This document shows positions 10,797 through 20,987 of a DNA stretch of 64,000 nucleotides, one piece after another (positions within the stretch are counted from its first letter, which is position 1; each line of letters opens with the position of its first letter). The translations under genes and the position numbers were made by a program. Under the pieces are notes generated by a model. It was not told the DNA's origin. It was given only the letters and a program-made list of their open reading frames with translations, and did not search any database. Source of the stretch: Charina bottae (taxonomy: Eukaryota; Chordata; Lepidosauria; Squamata; Charinaidae); NCBI GenBank assembly GCA_023362775.1, contig JALMGJ010000008.1:23326501-23390500 (forward strand), in the 5' to 3' direction.

Positions 10797-10908
10797 AGAA
10801 GTCTGTGGACTTCAACTCCCAGAATTCTAGGCAGTGGCCATGTTGACTCGGGAATTCTGGGGGTTGGAGTTCACAGGTGTGGAAGATGCCTGGTTGAGAA
10901 ATACTGAT
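10797..10908. repeat. dispersed hairpin repeat
   Basis: Inverted arms (gtggacttcaactcccagaa and ttctgggggttggagttcac) surround a short spacer. This hairpin is a common dispersed repeat in squamate DNA as I recall it. It is nested in the hAT. Confidence 0.65.
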
Positions 10909-10929
10909 TTGTTACCCTTCCTTGACTCC

Positions 10930-11600
10930 AGCTGCATTTACTGTATTTAAGTTTATATAGCCACCCATCTCTCTTGATTCTAGGCAGCACACAAGTTAAA
11001 ACAGCAAAGACAAACTTGTATAAATTAAAACAAAAGCATGGGAAAGTGCCAGCCTACAGCTCACAGACAATGCAACCATCTTGCAGGGTCCCCAGGGCTG
11101 ATGGCACAGCCATGCCTTCAGGGGCTTCCTAAAGGTCAGCAAAGTTGGGGCCAATGTAACCTCAGGGGTGATGATGTTCCAGAGGGCAGGTGCCACAGCA
11201 GAAAAGGCTCTCCCCCTGTCCTGCTGGATGGAACTCTTCGTAGACATGCAGCATGCCTTTTCTGCCAGATCTTATGTGATGGGTAGATGTAACAGAGCAG
11301 AGGCGGTCCCTCAAATAACCCAGCCCCATGCCATGTAGAGCTTTATAGGTCATAACAAGCACCTTGAATTGAACCCAGAAGCAAACTTGCAACCATTGCA
11401 GCTTGTGAAGCTGAGGGGTAACATGCACTGATCTTAGAGTGCACATAACTTCTTGCGCCACTACATTTTGCACCAGTTGTAGCTTCTGGATGCTCTTCAA
11501 GGGCAGCCCCATGTAGAGCGTATTATAGTAATTCATCTGGGAGGTGATGGGTGTGACTTTAGGTTTGCTGTCTTGGTCAAGTGGCCAACAGAAGGCTACC
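10930..11600 (-). mobile_element. CR1 LINE, 3' end, inserted in the hAT
   Basis: On the minus strand the ORF at 11162-11536 reads the CR1 ORF2 C-terminus (LYMGLPLKSIQKLQLVQN, FKVLVMTYKALHGMGLGYLRD). It then shifts frame to FSAVAPALWNIITPEV at about 11160-11200. The 3' UTR lies at the low-coordinate side. Boundaries are approximate. Confidence 0.85.
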
Positions 11601-12184
11601 GTTTTTCCATCCTATGAAGGAAGCAGGCATTAAATTCAAATGGAAAGAAGGTTGTCCTTAAAATATGAAATTTAACAAACTGGTTCACATTAAAATGCAA
11701 ATTAAACAAATGTATTTCTCATCTCTACTCAGCTATTTTTGGTGCAAGTATTACCCTCTTGCTTACTATCCTGACATCATTTTACATTATGAAGCATGTT
11801 TAGATTCTATACATATATTCTTGTTAAAGGCCACCCATGTGCAATTTGCTTTCTTATTTTGTTGGTGCAAGCATTGTCATCCATGTCTATGCGTATATGT
11901 ATCTGCAAACATGCTCTCTATAGACATGGATGAATAATGCATTCCTGAAGGTATTTACTCAGTAGTAATCTCCAGTGAGTTTCCTGGGGTTTTCTCTATT
12001 ATAAGCATGCTCTGAGTTGCAATTAAATTACTGTTCCATCTTCCAATCAATCTTCTGGTCATTATTTTGGTTACATGCATTTATTAGTTGTATTTGCTGT
12101 TCAACCACCTTTGCTGTTAGTATACCAAGATTTACTTTTTACCCAAAAGAGATTTCCTCTCCATTTCCATGAATATTTGGAAGC
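11601..12184. other. unassigned AT-rich segment inside the hAT
   Basis: Sharply different in composition from the GC-rich DNA on both sides (above 12185 and below about 10760). It probably came with the nested insertions. No gene was recognised. Confidence 0.45.
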
Positions 12185-12475
12185 AGGGCGTTGGCGGGCG
12201 GCTCCACTTCCCTCGGCAACATCCCCGCGACGCCGTTGCCTTCGAAAGGGCCCCGTCGGCAAGAGACCCGGAAGACGGAGCAGGGTGCGCTGAAAAAGGA
12301 ACGCTCCCCGCGGGGAAGGCAGCTGTCGAGTCCGTCTCCCTAAAATTAACTTAATAAACTTTGTGTATTGTCTTAATTAATTAATGAACTTTACTTTTTT
12401 ACATATTGTTTTTAATCTCAGTCAAGCTATGGGTGTGTTGAATAAAACTTGATATCATGCTAAATAACAGTATTA

Positions 12476-12481
12476 TTTATT
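12476..12481 (-). terminator. possible polyadenylation signal of the transposase gene
   Basis: AATAAA on the minus strand about 165 bp after the transposase stop. It lies in AT-rich DNA, so a chance match is possible. Confidence 0.4.
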
Positions 12482-12484
12482 GAT

Positions 12485-12606
12485 AACATTAAATTGAACA
12501 TTAAATTGAACATTAAATAACATTAAATAACGTTAAATAACATTAAATTGAACATTAAATTGAACATTAAATAACATTAAATAACGTAAAATAACATTAA
12601 ATTGAA
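12485..12606. repeat. AT-rich minisatellite
   Basis: Irregular tandem copies of attaaattgaac and attaaataac fill this stretch just 3' of the transposase gene. Confidence 0.85.
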
Positions 12607-12646
12607 AGGTATCCATAAAATTAAATCATGACAATGCCTGCAAACA

Positions 12647-14584
12647 CTAATGTGAACAATGGCCTTGCATCTCCTGGGAAAGTTTGGGGATGTCAGGTTT
12701 GTATGATGATGTTCTTAATTTTAGACACGATTCCAGGTTCTCATCAATAAGACGACTTCTCATTTTGCTCTTGATAAGGTTCATGCTTGAAAATGATTGT
12801 TCGCATGAATATGTAGACCCGAATAAGGAAAGAACAGCAAACGCTAGTTTTTTCAGCTGATCATATGAGTCAGGAATACCATTCCAGGTGTTAAAAATCA
12901 GCATTTCTTCCTTCTGCAGGTCGTTCAAAGCAGACCACTTGTGCTGTGAACTAAGCTCGCATTTGTTTTTCTCCAGTATTTCTATGTCAGCACAAAGGCG
13001 TTCAAATTTCGAGCTCCACAATTCTTTGCTTTTTAAATCCAGCAATTGCATTTCAAAGTTGGCAATGTCAATATTAAAGGGAGAAAAATTTAATTCTGTC
13101 AAAGTAGCATCAAGAGGTTTTTTAACAAAGGCTAGCGTCGCTTTGCTTTTTCTAAATTCCTGAAACCTGCTGAGAAAACCTTCCCTCATATTTACAAGTG
13201 TTGTTCTGAAATAGCAAATGTCAATATCAGAATTATTTTCCTGGCGATGTTTTAACAGGCTTGGAAAGTGAGTCAAAGTTCCTCTTTCCAAATCTTGAGC
13301 AAAAACAGATAACTTGTTTTCAAATGAAGTAACTTCTTCTAACATCGAAAGAATTGTGTTTCCTTTCCCCTGTAGTTTACGGTTAAGCTGATTTAGATGA
13401 GACATAACATCAACCATGAAATAAAATTTTTGGTTCCACTGATCATTTGTTAGTTCTGGATAGTGAACGCCCTTCTGAGGGAGAAATGCTTTGATTTCTG
13501 TTAATAAGGAAGCGAAACGTTTCAGAACGTTTCCTCTTGATAACCAACGCACCTTGTTATGCAGCAGAAGATCTGCATACTCACTCTCCATTTCAACTAA
13601 AAATTCTTTAAATTGGCGATGATTAAGAGCTTTAGCTATAATGTAGTTGATGATCTTAATAACCAATTCCATAACCTTGCATATGTCTTCTGGAAATGTC
13701 TGTGCACAAAGCGCTTCTTGATGAATGATGCAATGATAACTAAGTATCTCGTGATTAATTTTTTCTTTCAAAATAGCAACAAACCCGTTTCTTACACCAG
13801 TCATACTTTTTGCACCATCTGTTGAAATTGAGACAATTTTATCGAGTGGAATATGGTGTTTTTCAATGCACTTAATTACAGCATTTGCTATATCCTCTCC
13901 ACGAGTTTGACCTTTGAGTGGCAATAATCCTAAAAGTTCTTCTTTGGGACCTGTAGGCGAAATAAATCGTACAAACAGTGAAACTTGTGCTGTATCATTT
14001 ATGTCACAAGACTCATCAACTGCTATTGATAAAGCTGAAACCAATTTAAGATCCTCGACTTGCTGGTTGGTTATGTTCGAAGACATTTTGAGAGCTCTAT
14101 CTTTCACTGTTTTAGCAGACAATGGTAACTCTTTAATTTTTTTTAGAATATCTGCTTTGTTCCCAAAATCCCGAAATAGCTCTTCGGATGCATTTATAAA
14201 ACAAGCTTTTATGTATTCGCCGTCTGTATATGGTTTCCCTCTCTTGGCAATCTCTTGACTAACCACAAAACTCGCAGTATTAACATTGGTGGAAGACTGC
14301 ATCCAGTAATTCAATACAGAACTTGATTTTTCCTGACTCTTCTGAAGTTCCTCAACTGCTTTCTTCCTTGCATCACCGGCAGGATATTTAGTACTGAATG
14401 ACACGTGTTTAGTTGTGAAGTGTCTCTCCAAATTTGATTTCTTGTTCTGAGCCAATTTTTCCTTACAAATAAGACAGGTTGGAAGGCCATTTGCGTTTTG
14501 AATAAATGCGAAAGCCTCGGTCCATTCAGCTTTAAATTCACGGTTTTCCTCTTCCGTTTTCCTTTGCTTCCTCTTTGTAGCCAT
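12647..14584 (-). CDS. hAT transposase, Buster/ZBED5-GTF2IRD2 type, uninterrupted (645 aa)
   Basis: A DNA-cutting transposase with every expected part. A BED zinc finger lies at about residues 15-62 (C37-x2-C40, H55-x4-H60). The RNase-H-like core has D190 in VDESCD and D256 in STDGAKSMTG. C285/H288 (CIIH) and RW at 346-347 (VRWLSRG) are also present. The final catalytic E595 lies in SCEQSFSSMN within the C-terminal dimerisation region. The relatives I recognise are host genes domesticated from Buster hATs (ZBED5-like, GTF2IRD2 tail). I start at the ATG at 14584 (MATKRKQRK); an in-frame ATG at 14614 exists but a splice acceptor (ttttttag, AG at 14599-14600) lies between them. There are no stops or frameshifts. 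A domesticated host gene is less likely given the surrounding transposon ends. Confidence 0.92.
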   Translation of the reverse strand: MATKRKQRKTEEENREFKAEWTEAFAFIQNANGLPTCLICKEKLAQNKKSNLERHFTTKHVSFSTKYPAGDARKKAVEELQKSQEKSSSVLNYWMQSSTNVNTASFVVSQEIAKRGKPYTDGEYIKACFINASEELFRDFGNKADILKKIKELPLSAKTVKDRALKMSSNITNQQVEDLKLVSALSIAVDESCDINDTAQVSLFVRFISPTGPKEELLGLLPLKGQTRGEDIANAVIKCIEKHHIPLDKIVSISTDGAKSMTGVRNGFVAILKEKINHEILSYHCIIHQEALCAQTFPEDICKVMELVIKIINYIIAKALNHRQFKEFLVEMESEYADLLLHNKVRWLSRGNVLKRFASLLTEIKAFLPQKGVHYPELTNDQWNQKFYFMVDVMSHLNQLNRKLQGKGNTILSMLEEVTSFENKLSVFAQDLERGTLTHFPSLLKHRQENNSDIDICYFRTTLVNMREGFLSRFQEFRKSKATLAFVKKPLDATLTELNFSPFNIDIANFEMQLLDLKSKELWSSKFERLCADIEILEKNKCELSSQHKWSALNDLQKEEMLIFNTWNGIPDSYDQLKKLAFAVLSLFGSTYSCEQSFSSMNLIKSKMRSRLIDENLESCLKLRTSSYKPDIPKLSQEMQGHCSH

Positions 14585-14598
14585 GTTGAGCAGGGCAC

Positions 14599-15712
14599 CT
14601 AAAAAATGCTTCATTTTTTAATAATAAAGCCACCAACACAAAATAATTACAATTCAGCGTGAGCTGGGCCAGGCAGCTGGTCTGGGAAAAGCTGCCCAGG
14701 GGTGGCCAGCGTGAACTGGGCCAGGCAGCTGGTCTGGGAAAAGCTGCCCAGGGGTGGCCAGCGTGAGCTGGGCCTGGCAGCTGGTCTGGGAAAAGCTGCC
14801 CAGGGGTGGCCAGCGTGAGCTGGGCCTGGCAGCTGGTCTGGGAAAAGCTGCCCAGGGGTGGCCAGCGTGAGCTGGGCCTGGCAGCTGGTCTGGGAAAAGC
14901 TGCCCAGGGGTGGCCAGCGTGAGCTGGGCCAGGCAGCTGGTCTGGGAAAAGCTGCCCAGGGGTGGCCAGCGTGAGCTGGGCCAGGCAGCTGGTCTGGGAA
15001 AAGCTGCCCAGGGGTGGCCAGCGTGAGCTGGGCCAGGCAGCTGGTCTGGGAAAAGCTGCCCAGGGGTGGCCAGCGTGAGTTGGGCCAGGCAGCTGGTCTG
15101 GGAAAAGCTGCCCAGGGGTGGCCAGCGTGAGCTGGGCCAGGCAGCTGGTCTGGGAAAAGCTGCCCAGGGGTGGCCAGCGTGAACTGGGCCAGGCAGCTGG
15201 TCTGGGAAAAGCTGCCCAGGGGTGGCCAGCGTGAGCTGGGCCAGGCAGCTGGTCTGGGAAAAGCTGCCCAGGGGTGGCCAGCGTGAACTGGGCCAGGCAG
15301 CTGGTCTGGGAAAAGCTGCCCAGGGGTGGCCAGCGTGAGCTGGGCCAGGCAGCTGGTCTGGGAAAAGCTGCCCAGGGGTGGCCAGCGTGAACTGGGCCAG
15401 GCAGCTGGTCTGGGAAAAGCTGCCCAGGGGTGGCCAGCGTGAACTGGGCCAGGCAGCTGGTCTGGGAAAAGCTGCCCAGGGGTGGCCAGCGTGAGCTGGG
15501 CCAGGCAGCTGGTCTGGGAAAAGCTGCCCAGGGGTGGCCAGCGTGAAGTGGGCCTGGCAGCTGGTCTCAGACAAAGCTGCCCAGTGGTGGGTAGACCAGG
15601 GGTCGACAAAGGCAGTCCAATGGCAGCCGGGGATGGTCAGGCTGGGCTGCTGCTCTGGGCTGGTGGAAACCTGGGTAAACGGGCAAGGAGCAGGCAATGT
15701 AGCAGCGCTTAC
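14599..15712 (-). other. inferred 5' intron of the transposase gene
   Basis: On the minus strand a donor (cggg|gtaagc, GT at 15712-15711) and an acceptor (pyrimidine tract then ttttttag at 14599) would join a non-coding exon near the CCAAT promoter to the coding exon 14 bases before its ATG. The intron would consist almost wholly of the 52-bp minisatellite. The signals are good matches, but splicing is inferred. Confidence 0.5.
14655..15591. repeat. 52-bp minisatellite, 18 units
   Basis: About 18 head-to-tail units with a 52-bp period (for example tctgggaaaa at 14681 and 14733). Differences are few: agc/aac and cca/cct swaps. The last unit is more diverged. Each unit holds gcagctgg, an E-box core (CAGCTG). 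No unit contains a stop codon in some minus frames, giving spurious 428- and 320-residue open frames. Confidence 0.97.
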
Positions 15713-16022
15713 CCCGATGCCGGTTTCTTCCGTTGGGAGCAAGCACCTTCGTGCTTCGCGGCGACCGGCAGCAGTTTGGGCAGAGGCTTGGCTCGTCAGC
15801 AAAGTAAGGCGGCTTGGCGTGGTGGAGGGAGAAAGTGTGGAGTCAGGGTCCGGCACGGAAGCGGGGCAGTAGCAAGGCGAGGCCTGGAAACAGGATCCGG
15901 CGCGGAATCTAGAGCCTTCTGTGCCGCTTGTCTCGGCCAATGGAGGTAAGTCGCGCCTTTGGGAAGCAGGGCCAATCGGGCTTCGCCTCGTTCAGCCCGC
16001 CCCTCTGCTCCCCTTTGGCGCG
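15592..16022 (-). promoter_or_regulatory. GC-rich 5' region of the transposase gene
   Basis: CpG-rich DNA between the minisatellite and the palindrome. It carries further CCAAT motifs in both orientations (ccaatgg at about 15936, ccaatcgg at about 15971) and gcccgcccct, a GC box, at about 15996. It is the natural place for the transposase start site and first exon, ending at 15713 if the donor there is used. Confidence 0.5.
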
Positions 16023-16164
16023 CGCTGATTGGTGGAGGCTCAGAAGGAAGGGCGCCCCCACCAATCAGCGTCTCCGTTTCTTCTCCAGGGTTCTTCTCCT
16101 GGAGAAGAAACAGAGACGCTGATTGGTGGGGGCGCCCTTCCTTCTGAGCCTCCACCAATCAGCG
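16023..16164. promoter_or_regulatory. CCAAT-box palindrome at the promoter end of the hAT
   Basis: The left arm 16023-16089 and right arm 16098-16164 (67 bp each, 8-bp loop) are reverse complements with a single mismatch. Each arm contains two CCAAT boxes in opposite directions (gattgg and ccaatc), so four lie within 142 bp. They probably serve as NF-Y sites for the transposase promoter. The same structure lies 136 bp from the right end of the element. Confidence 0.85.
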
Positions 16165-16307
16165 TCTGTTTCTTCTCCAGGGTTCGCGCCGCTTCCGGAG
16201 ACCGGCTTTCCGATGTCGGTCGGCAAACATGGAGAAAGAGCCAGCGTCAAGAGGCCAAAGAGCCAGATCTGGCTCGCGAGCCGCCAATTCCGACCCTTGT
16301 ATTAGCT

Positions 16308-16903
16308 GAATTTTCTTTCCCATAGAAGCAGTGCCATTAAGTCTACCACATTATTTACTAACTTTATCTTTGGAATATTTTGAACTTGCAGTATCCTTAA
16401 TAGCATTAGCATACTCCCAAATGCAGCATTCGGGAAGAAAAAACTATAGACATAATTGTAATTTTTAAAAAAAAAATGTTCTGGCTAGAGCGGAGAGGTA
16501 TCAATAATTTCTACTACTGAGTCCAAGATTTATCTGCAAATAGAGATATCTAGCAGAACAGCCTAAACAGAGATAAAGCAGAGGTGATGCAAGGGAAGAG
16601 CTGGATTATGCCACTTTCAAATCTCAAGTAGATAAGAAAAATGGTAACAATGCAGGAGAAAGATAGGGCAGGTTGAGGTTAGTCCTAAGTTATTTGCAAC
16701 ACACTGAATACAATATAAGAGCTCCAAAAAAACTATTCCCACCTGTTTCTGGACTGCACAGGATTTAGATTTGGTACAAATTTAATCAGCTGAAGTAGCT
16801 GCATTCAAGTAGCTCAGCTGGACCTTGGCTATTTAGGATTGGACTGCAAAGTTAAGAATGTGCACACTTTCCTGGACATAAGCTTCCCTGAAGAATGTAT
16901 TTC

Positions 16904-16943
<40 letters not shown>

Positions 16944-17799
16944 TACACACCTCTGATAATCACTATTTATATTCTCAATAATGTATTAAATTGGAAAATA
17001 TAAAGATGACAATTATTTCTCATGGAAATAAAGGAAAACAATAGACTGATATTACCTCATATCTTCCCATTTCTTTGTTCAGTTCACTGCTCTCTTTCTG
17101 AGCACCCTAAATCTTCATCAAGAAGAGTATCCATGGCTATACATATGCTCTTCTAACTAGTCAACAGAATTACGGGCCACCAGCTCAGTAATCTTTGCAG
17201 CTTCAATTTGTACTTCTCATATTACCAGGAGGTTTTAAATTGCTAAGTTATTATGCTATTAAGAGATAATAAAACAGGGCAGAAATGCAGCACAGTATTT
17301 ACCTAACTCTCCTGAAACCCTATATTCATTTATTAATTAGCACAATTAGTCACTTTAGTGTCTCATGACTTTGTAACATAGCCAAATAAAGATTGTACTA
17401 TCAATATCCCCTAAGAAACCTAGCCTGTCAGAGATATGGCCTGCAAAATTATAGATACTGTTCTCTCTACCCCTGTGCCACACAATAGTAATGGTTTATT
17501 TTCTCTTAGATTATTTTTACTTTCCTTCTGCTTGTCCAGGTCCCTTCAGTTAGCAGACTATTCCTTTGTGTATGTGGTGGAATTTCAGTTAGAATGTGGT
17601 AGTTTGAAATCAGAAAAAACATTTCTGAAGAGTTCCAGCCAATAGGCTTCTGTTATTCAATTAGGTCAGAGACAGGGGAGATTATTAGGGCAAATATGTC
17701 ACCTATGATGCTCAAGAGTCTTTATGATCTCAGGAAAGAATTTCAAATGTAGCAAATGAAAATATATTCCTGCCATCATATTTGCCTTCCCTTCAAGAG
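16308..17799. other. UGT8 intron 1, with (AC)17 at 16907-16941
   Basis: AT-rich sequence with one dinucleotide microsatellite. No gene or transposon recognised. Confidence 0.6.
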
Positions 17800-18145
17800 T
17801 TTCTGCCCACCCCACCAGATCTAGTAGGGAGGGCATGCTTCAGGTCCCTTCTATCAAACGGTGTCATCTTGTTGGACCCAAGAATCATGCCTTTTCCGTA
17901 AGTCCAGACGGTCCCAAAGCTGTTAACCTTTTGTAAAGCACCGAAGACCTAGCTGTTCCCCCAAGCATTTGGGTCAGACAATTGGGCAAGCTTTGCCTTT
18001 TTGTTTTTGTTTTAATTTCAGCTATTGTTTTAACCTCAGACATTGTGGTTTGGATTGTGGGATTGTTGCTGTTTTAATTGTCTACATTTCCCAGAGTCAT
18101 TGCTATAAGATGGGCAGCCATTGAAATCATTTAAATAAATAGATA
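17800..18145 (+). mobile_element. old CR1 LINE 3' end
   Basis: The plus frame at about 17800-17890 retains diverged CR1 C-terminal residues. The tail shows the worn hairpin (ttcccagagtcattgctataagatgggcag) near 18090-18118 and an aaataaat end. More diverged than the other CR1 copies. Confidence 0.6.
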
Positions 18146-18199
18146 TGACAATACATTTTGGAAAACAAGTATTCTTTTGTAAAAGGGTTGAATTATGCA

Positions 18200-18709
18200 C
18201 TAATTTGGGTATGTGTGTATATATGTGTGTCTGAGTCAGGGTTGACTCCTGGTGACTGCCTGGACAAGCCCCTGCAGTTTTCCTGGCAAGATTTCAAAAG
18301 TGGTTTGCCATTGCCTCCTTCCCAGGGCTGAGAGCATGCGACTGGCCCAAGGTCACCCAGCTGGCTTTGTGCCCAAGGCAGGACTAGAACTCAGTTTTCT
18401 AGTTTCTAGCCTGATGCTTTAACCCAGAGCTTTCCAAACTGTGTGTGGCGACACAAAAGTGTGTCGCCACACACAGTCTGGTGTGTCACCACACAACCCG
18501 GAAGCGCTGATCATCATCAGCGCTTCCGGGTTTTCCCGTGGTGACACACCAACTGCAGAGCACAAAACCTGAAAGCGGCAGCAGCGCTTCCAGGTTTTTG
18601 CGCGCTGCCGCACTTCCGGGTTTTCCCGCAGCGACACACCGCCGGTTGGTGTGTCGCCGCGGGAAAAACTTTGGAAAGCCCTGCTTTAACCACTACACCA
18701 AACTGGCTC
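18200..18709 (-). mobile_element. CORE-type tRNA SINE (MIR-like), split by a hAT copy
   Basis: Read on the minus strand it has a tRNA-derived head (gagccagtttggtgtagtgg), then gaactctagtcctgcc-like box B, then the CORE motif gctgggtgaccttgggccag, then a 3' section. The same family is at 31653-32144. The head is interrupted by hAT copy 2 at 18425-18683. Confidence 0.75.
18425..18683 (+). mobile_element. non-autonomous hAT element, copy 2
   Basis: Ends CAGAGCTTTCC...GGAAAGCCCTG with an exact 8-bp duplication ctttaacc (18417-18424, 18684-18691). The interior holds a perfect hairpin: cccggaagcgctga at about 18498 pairs with tcagcgcttccggg. Inserted in the tRNA head of the SINE. Confidence 0.92.
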
Positions 18710-19893
18710 CCTTTGGGTTTGGGTAAGGAAGAATTTAACATTCTTCTTGTTAGTCATCCATCTACTTGGATGGATATAGACAGCTACAGTATGCCTAATT
18801 GCATAAGACATCATATATTAAGCATGAAGCAATGAATGCCCCAGGTTGCTTATCTCTAGTGTAAACTAACGCATCTCAACTTTCATATCTTAGAGTGACT
18901 GGTAGGACCTATCAAAACACCTGGGATCCACCTTGAAAGAAACAAAAAGTCCACTTCTTCTACAAGAAATGTATACATTTACAGGCATTCAGTTACTGTA
19001 TTAATAATCTGGGGTAAATTTTAAAACCTATGTTATCCTAGGAACTCTGGGTTCTTTAAAACCTGGTTTGCCAATTAACATGCAAGGCAGAAATCTCTTT
19101 TATAGCTTTATTCTGCAGAAGAAAGGGCACCCATGACTAGTTCCATAGGTGTGCTGAGCTTGCAAATCAACACAACTTTTATACATGTTTAGAACAAAGA
19201 GGTACATGATTATTGGCAAACAATAATTATTCACACCCTTGGGTAGGCAAAACACTCCCAAAAAGGTGGGCACTTTTGCTGTAGCTGGGGAGAAATATGA
19301 GCTAGCTGTTATCTGTTCCCATTGCATGCACAACTGACCACTTCCTCCTCCCTTCCTTGTCCAGTTTGGGGGAAACGTACTGCCTTTCTCTGCTTGCACC
19401 TGGCTGATAACGATCCACCCAGGAAGAGCTCCAGTCTTATCTATTAGCCTTTGAAATGTTCAAAGGAAATGGGTTCTTCAAATTAACCCTAGAATCACCA
19501 TTCCATCACCTAACTAAAAGTTTAAATGACTTACCATCTATCCACATCTGACTACTTCCGAGTCCCATCTAAGATATGTGTATCATCAGTTAAGAACCCA
19601 CTGGGATAGACAAAACAGGCATGACTGAGCAATAATCTGACTCAGCACAGGGCAACTTGTGTTCCTATTTCCACATAATCCACAATTCAAATTCTACAAT
19701 ACCTTTACTAATTTCAGGCCAATCAAAATGTTTTATCAGGAAAAGTTCTTCAGATCTCTCTATTTAGGGATGGGGAATAGAACAAAACTCCTAAAAAGAT
19801 GAGTTATTTTGCTGACAATTGTGTTTCAGATTCAGTCTTAAGACAAAAATGTAAACAGAATGATTTAGTTACTGTTATATATACTAGAGATAA
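18710..19893. other. UGT8 intron 1, no feature seen
   Basis: No gene or recognisable repeat. The 99-residue minus open frame at 19100-19399 has no known domain and no coding context. Confidence 0.5.
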
Positions 19894-19905
19894 TCTAGGA
19901 TTCTA

Positions 19906-20251
19906 TGGTAAGGTAAGGTAAGGTTTCCCCTTCCAGTCATATCCAGCTCTTGGGGGCGGCGCTCATCTCCGATTCTTGGCCGAGGGAGCCAGCGTTGTCC
20001 ATAGACGTTTCCGTGGTCATGTAGCCAGCATGACTAAACGCCGAGGTGCACAGAACGCTGTTACCTTCCCACCGCAGTGGTACCTATTTATCTACTTGCA
20101 TTTTTATGTGCTTTCGAACTGCTAGGTTGGCAGGAGCTGGGCGAGAATGGGAGCTCACCCCGTTACACAGTGCTTCCGGGTCTCAAACTGCCGACCTGCC
20201 ATCCTTTCGTTCGACAGTCGGTAGTCTTAACCGTTACGCCACCGCGCCACC
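19906..20251 (-). mobile_element. Sauria-type tRNA SINE
   Basis: Minus orientation: tRNA-like head at the high end (gtggcgcggtggcgtaacgg), box B-like region, the ctttcgaactgctaggttgg and tacctatttatctacttgc body in complement, and a (ccttac)n tail at the low end. An exact 12-bp duplication tctaggattcta flanks it (19894-19905, 20252-20263). Confidence 0.9.
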
Positions 20252-20263
20252 TCTAGGATTCTA

Positions 20264-20805
20264 AGAAAAGGAATAAATAGCTGATTTTTATGTCTGATTT
20301 TGATTCTTGATTAAGTCTTCTCTAAAAGTTAACATCAAGTCGAGGACAGTATTTATGCCTTCTTCCAATCTCTAAAACAGAAACTTGGGAGCAACACAAT
20401 TTAGGAACTTCCTAGAAGAAACATGCTTAGCAAAGTTTGTTTTCCAAGAAATCTTAGGGGGGTAATTTAAGTCCTCCATACATAGTATTTCATGTCTTAA
20501 TGTCTGCACACTGCCACTTTGCTGGGAAGAAATAGAAATGGACATATGCAAAGACAGGAGCTGAATCCACAGCAGCAATGTGAGACTTGCAAAGACTAAA
20601 TCTACTTTAACTATTTGAAAATAGTCATTCTCCTGTACTAGGAAGCACCTTTTTTTAATGCATTGCATAGGCCTACCAAATAATAGCTAAGATTCTGGCA
20701 CAACAAAAATGTCTGTGTGTGTGTGCATGTTGTGTATGAAAGAGACAGAAAATAATTTTCAACATGGAGAGGCAAACCCATGGATTTTTAATATTCACGT
20801 TCTGT
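20264..20805. other. UGT8 intron 1, no feature seen
   Basis: AT-rich, no gene or repeat recognised apart from a short (TG)n at about 20712. Confidence 0.5.
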
Positions 20806-20824
20806 GGAAATTATATAATTAAAA

Positions 20825-20968
20825 GAATTTTTTTTCCAAAATTACAAAAAGAGGTGAATTTTCTCTTGTGTTTCTACATTTTCTTAGTTTTTTCTCTTTT
20901 TTGTAGTTTTTTTGTTTTTCTGTAGCTTTTATCTTTGCTTGGAACTTAATAAAATTCTTATAAAAAAA
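20825..20968 (+). mobile_element. L1 LINE 3' tail, 144 bp
   Basis: T-rich L1 3' UTR with ttaataaaattcttataaaa and a short A tail. It is flanked by an exact 19-bp duplication ggaaattatataattaaaa (20806-20824, 20969-20987), which makes this tiny 5'-truncated insertion certain. Confidence 0.9.
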
Positions 20969-20987
20969 GGAAATTATATAATTAAAA

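Larger units (their letters stand above)
8927..16299 (-). mobile_element. 7.37-kb autonomous hAT (Buster-type) DNA transposon with intact transposase
   Basis: The left end CAGGGGTCGGCAAACT and the right end, read inward on the minus strand as CAAGGGTCGGAATTGGC, form short terminal inverted repeats. The flanking 8-mers taaaagct (8919-8926) and tattagct (16300-16307) match at 6 of 8 bases; the right copy has TA at positions 4-5, the Buster-group pattern. Inside, from the right end, are a CCAAT-rich palindrome, a likely non-coding exon, a minisatellite in the inferred intron, the transposase gene, an AT-rich repeat, foreign insertions (a hairpin repeat and a CR1), a 165-bp tandem array, a large palindrome and 38-bp subterminal repeats. 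Few vertebrate hATs keep an open transposase, so this is young or was recently active. The ends are well supported; that everything between them arrived as one element is inferred. Confidence 0.8.

Noticed and set aside
9403..10830. A 475-residue plus open frame, and others on both strands
   Set aside because: It follows the 165-bp array, which is a multiple of three and lacks stops. The product only repeats one unit and matches no family I know.
12647..14584. A domesticated host gene of the ZBED5/GTF2IRD2 kind
   Set aside because: Considered seriously. Terminal inverted repeats, a partial target duplication and the repeat-rich flanks favour a transposon; comparison with other squamates would settle it.
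14655..15591. CRISPR-like regular repeats
   Set aside because: Units are directly adjacent with no unique spacers, and the genome is eukaryotic. This is a minisatellite.
14647..15940. Minus open frames of 320 and 428 residues
   Set aside because: Translations of the 52-bp minisatellite. The period is not a multiple of three, so the frames cycle through three peptides; no domain.
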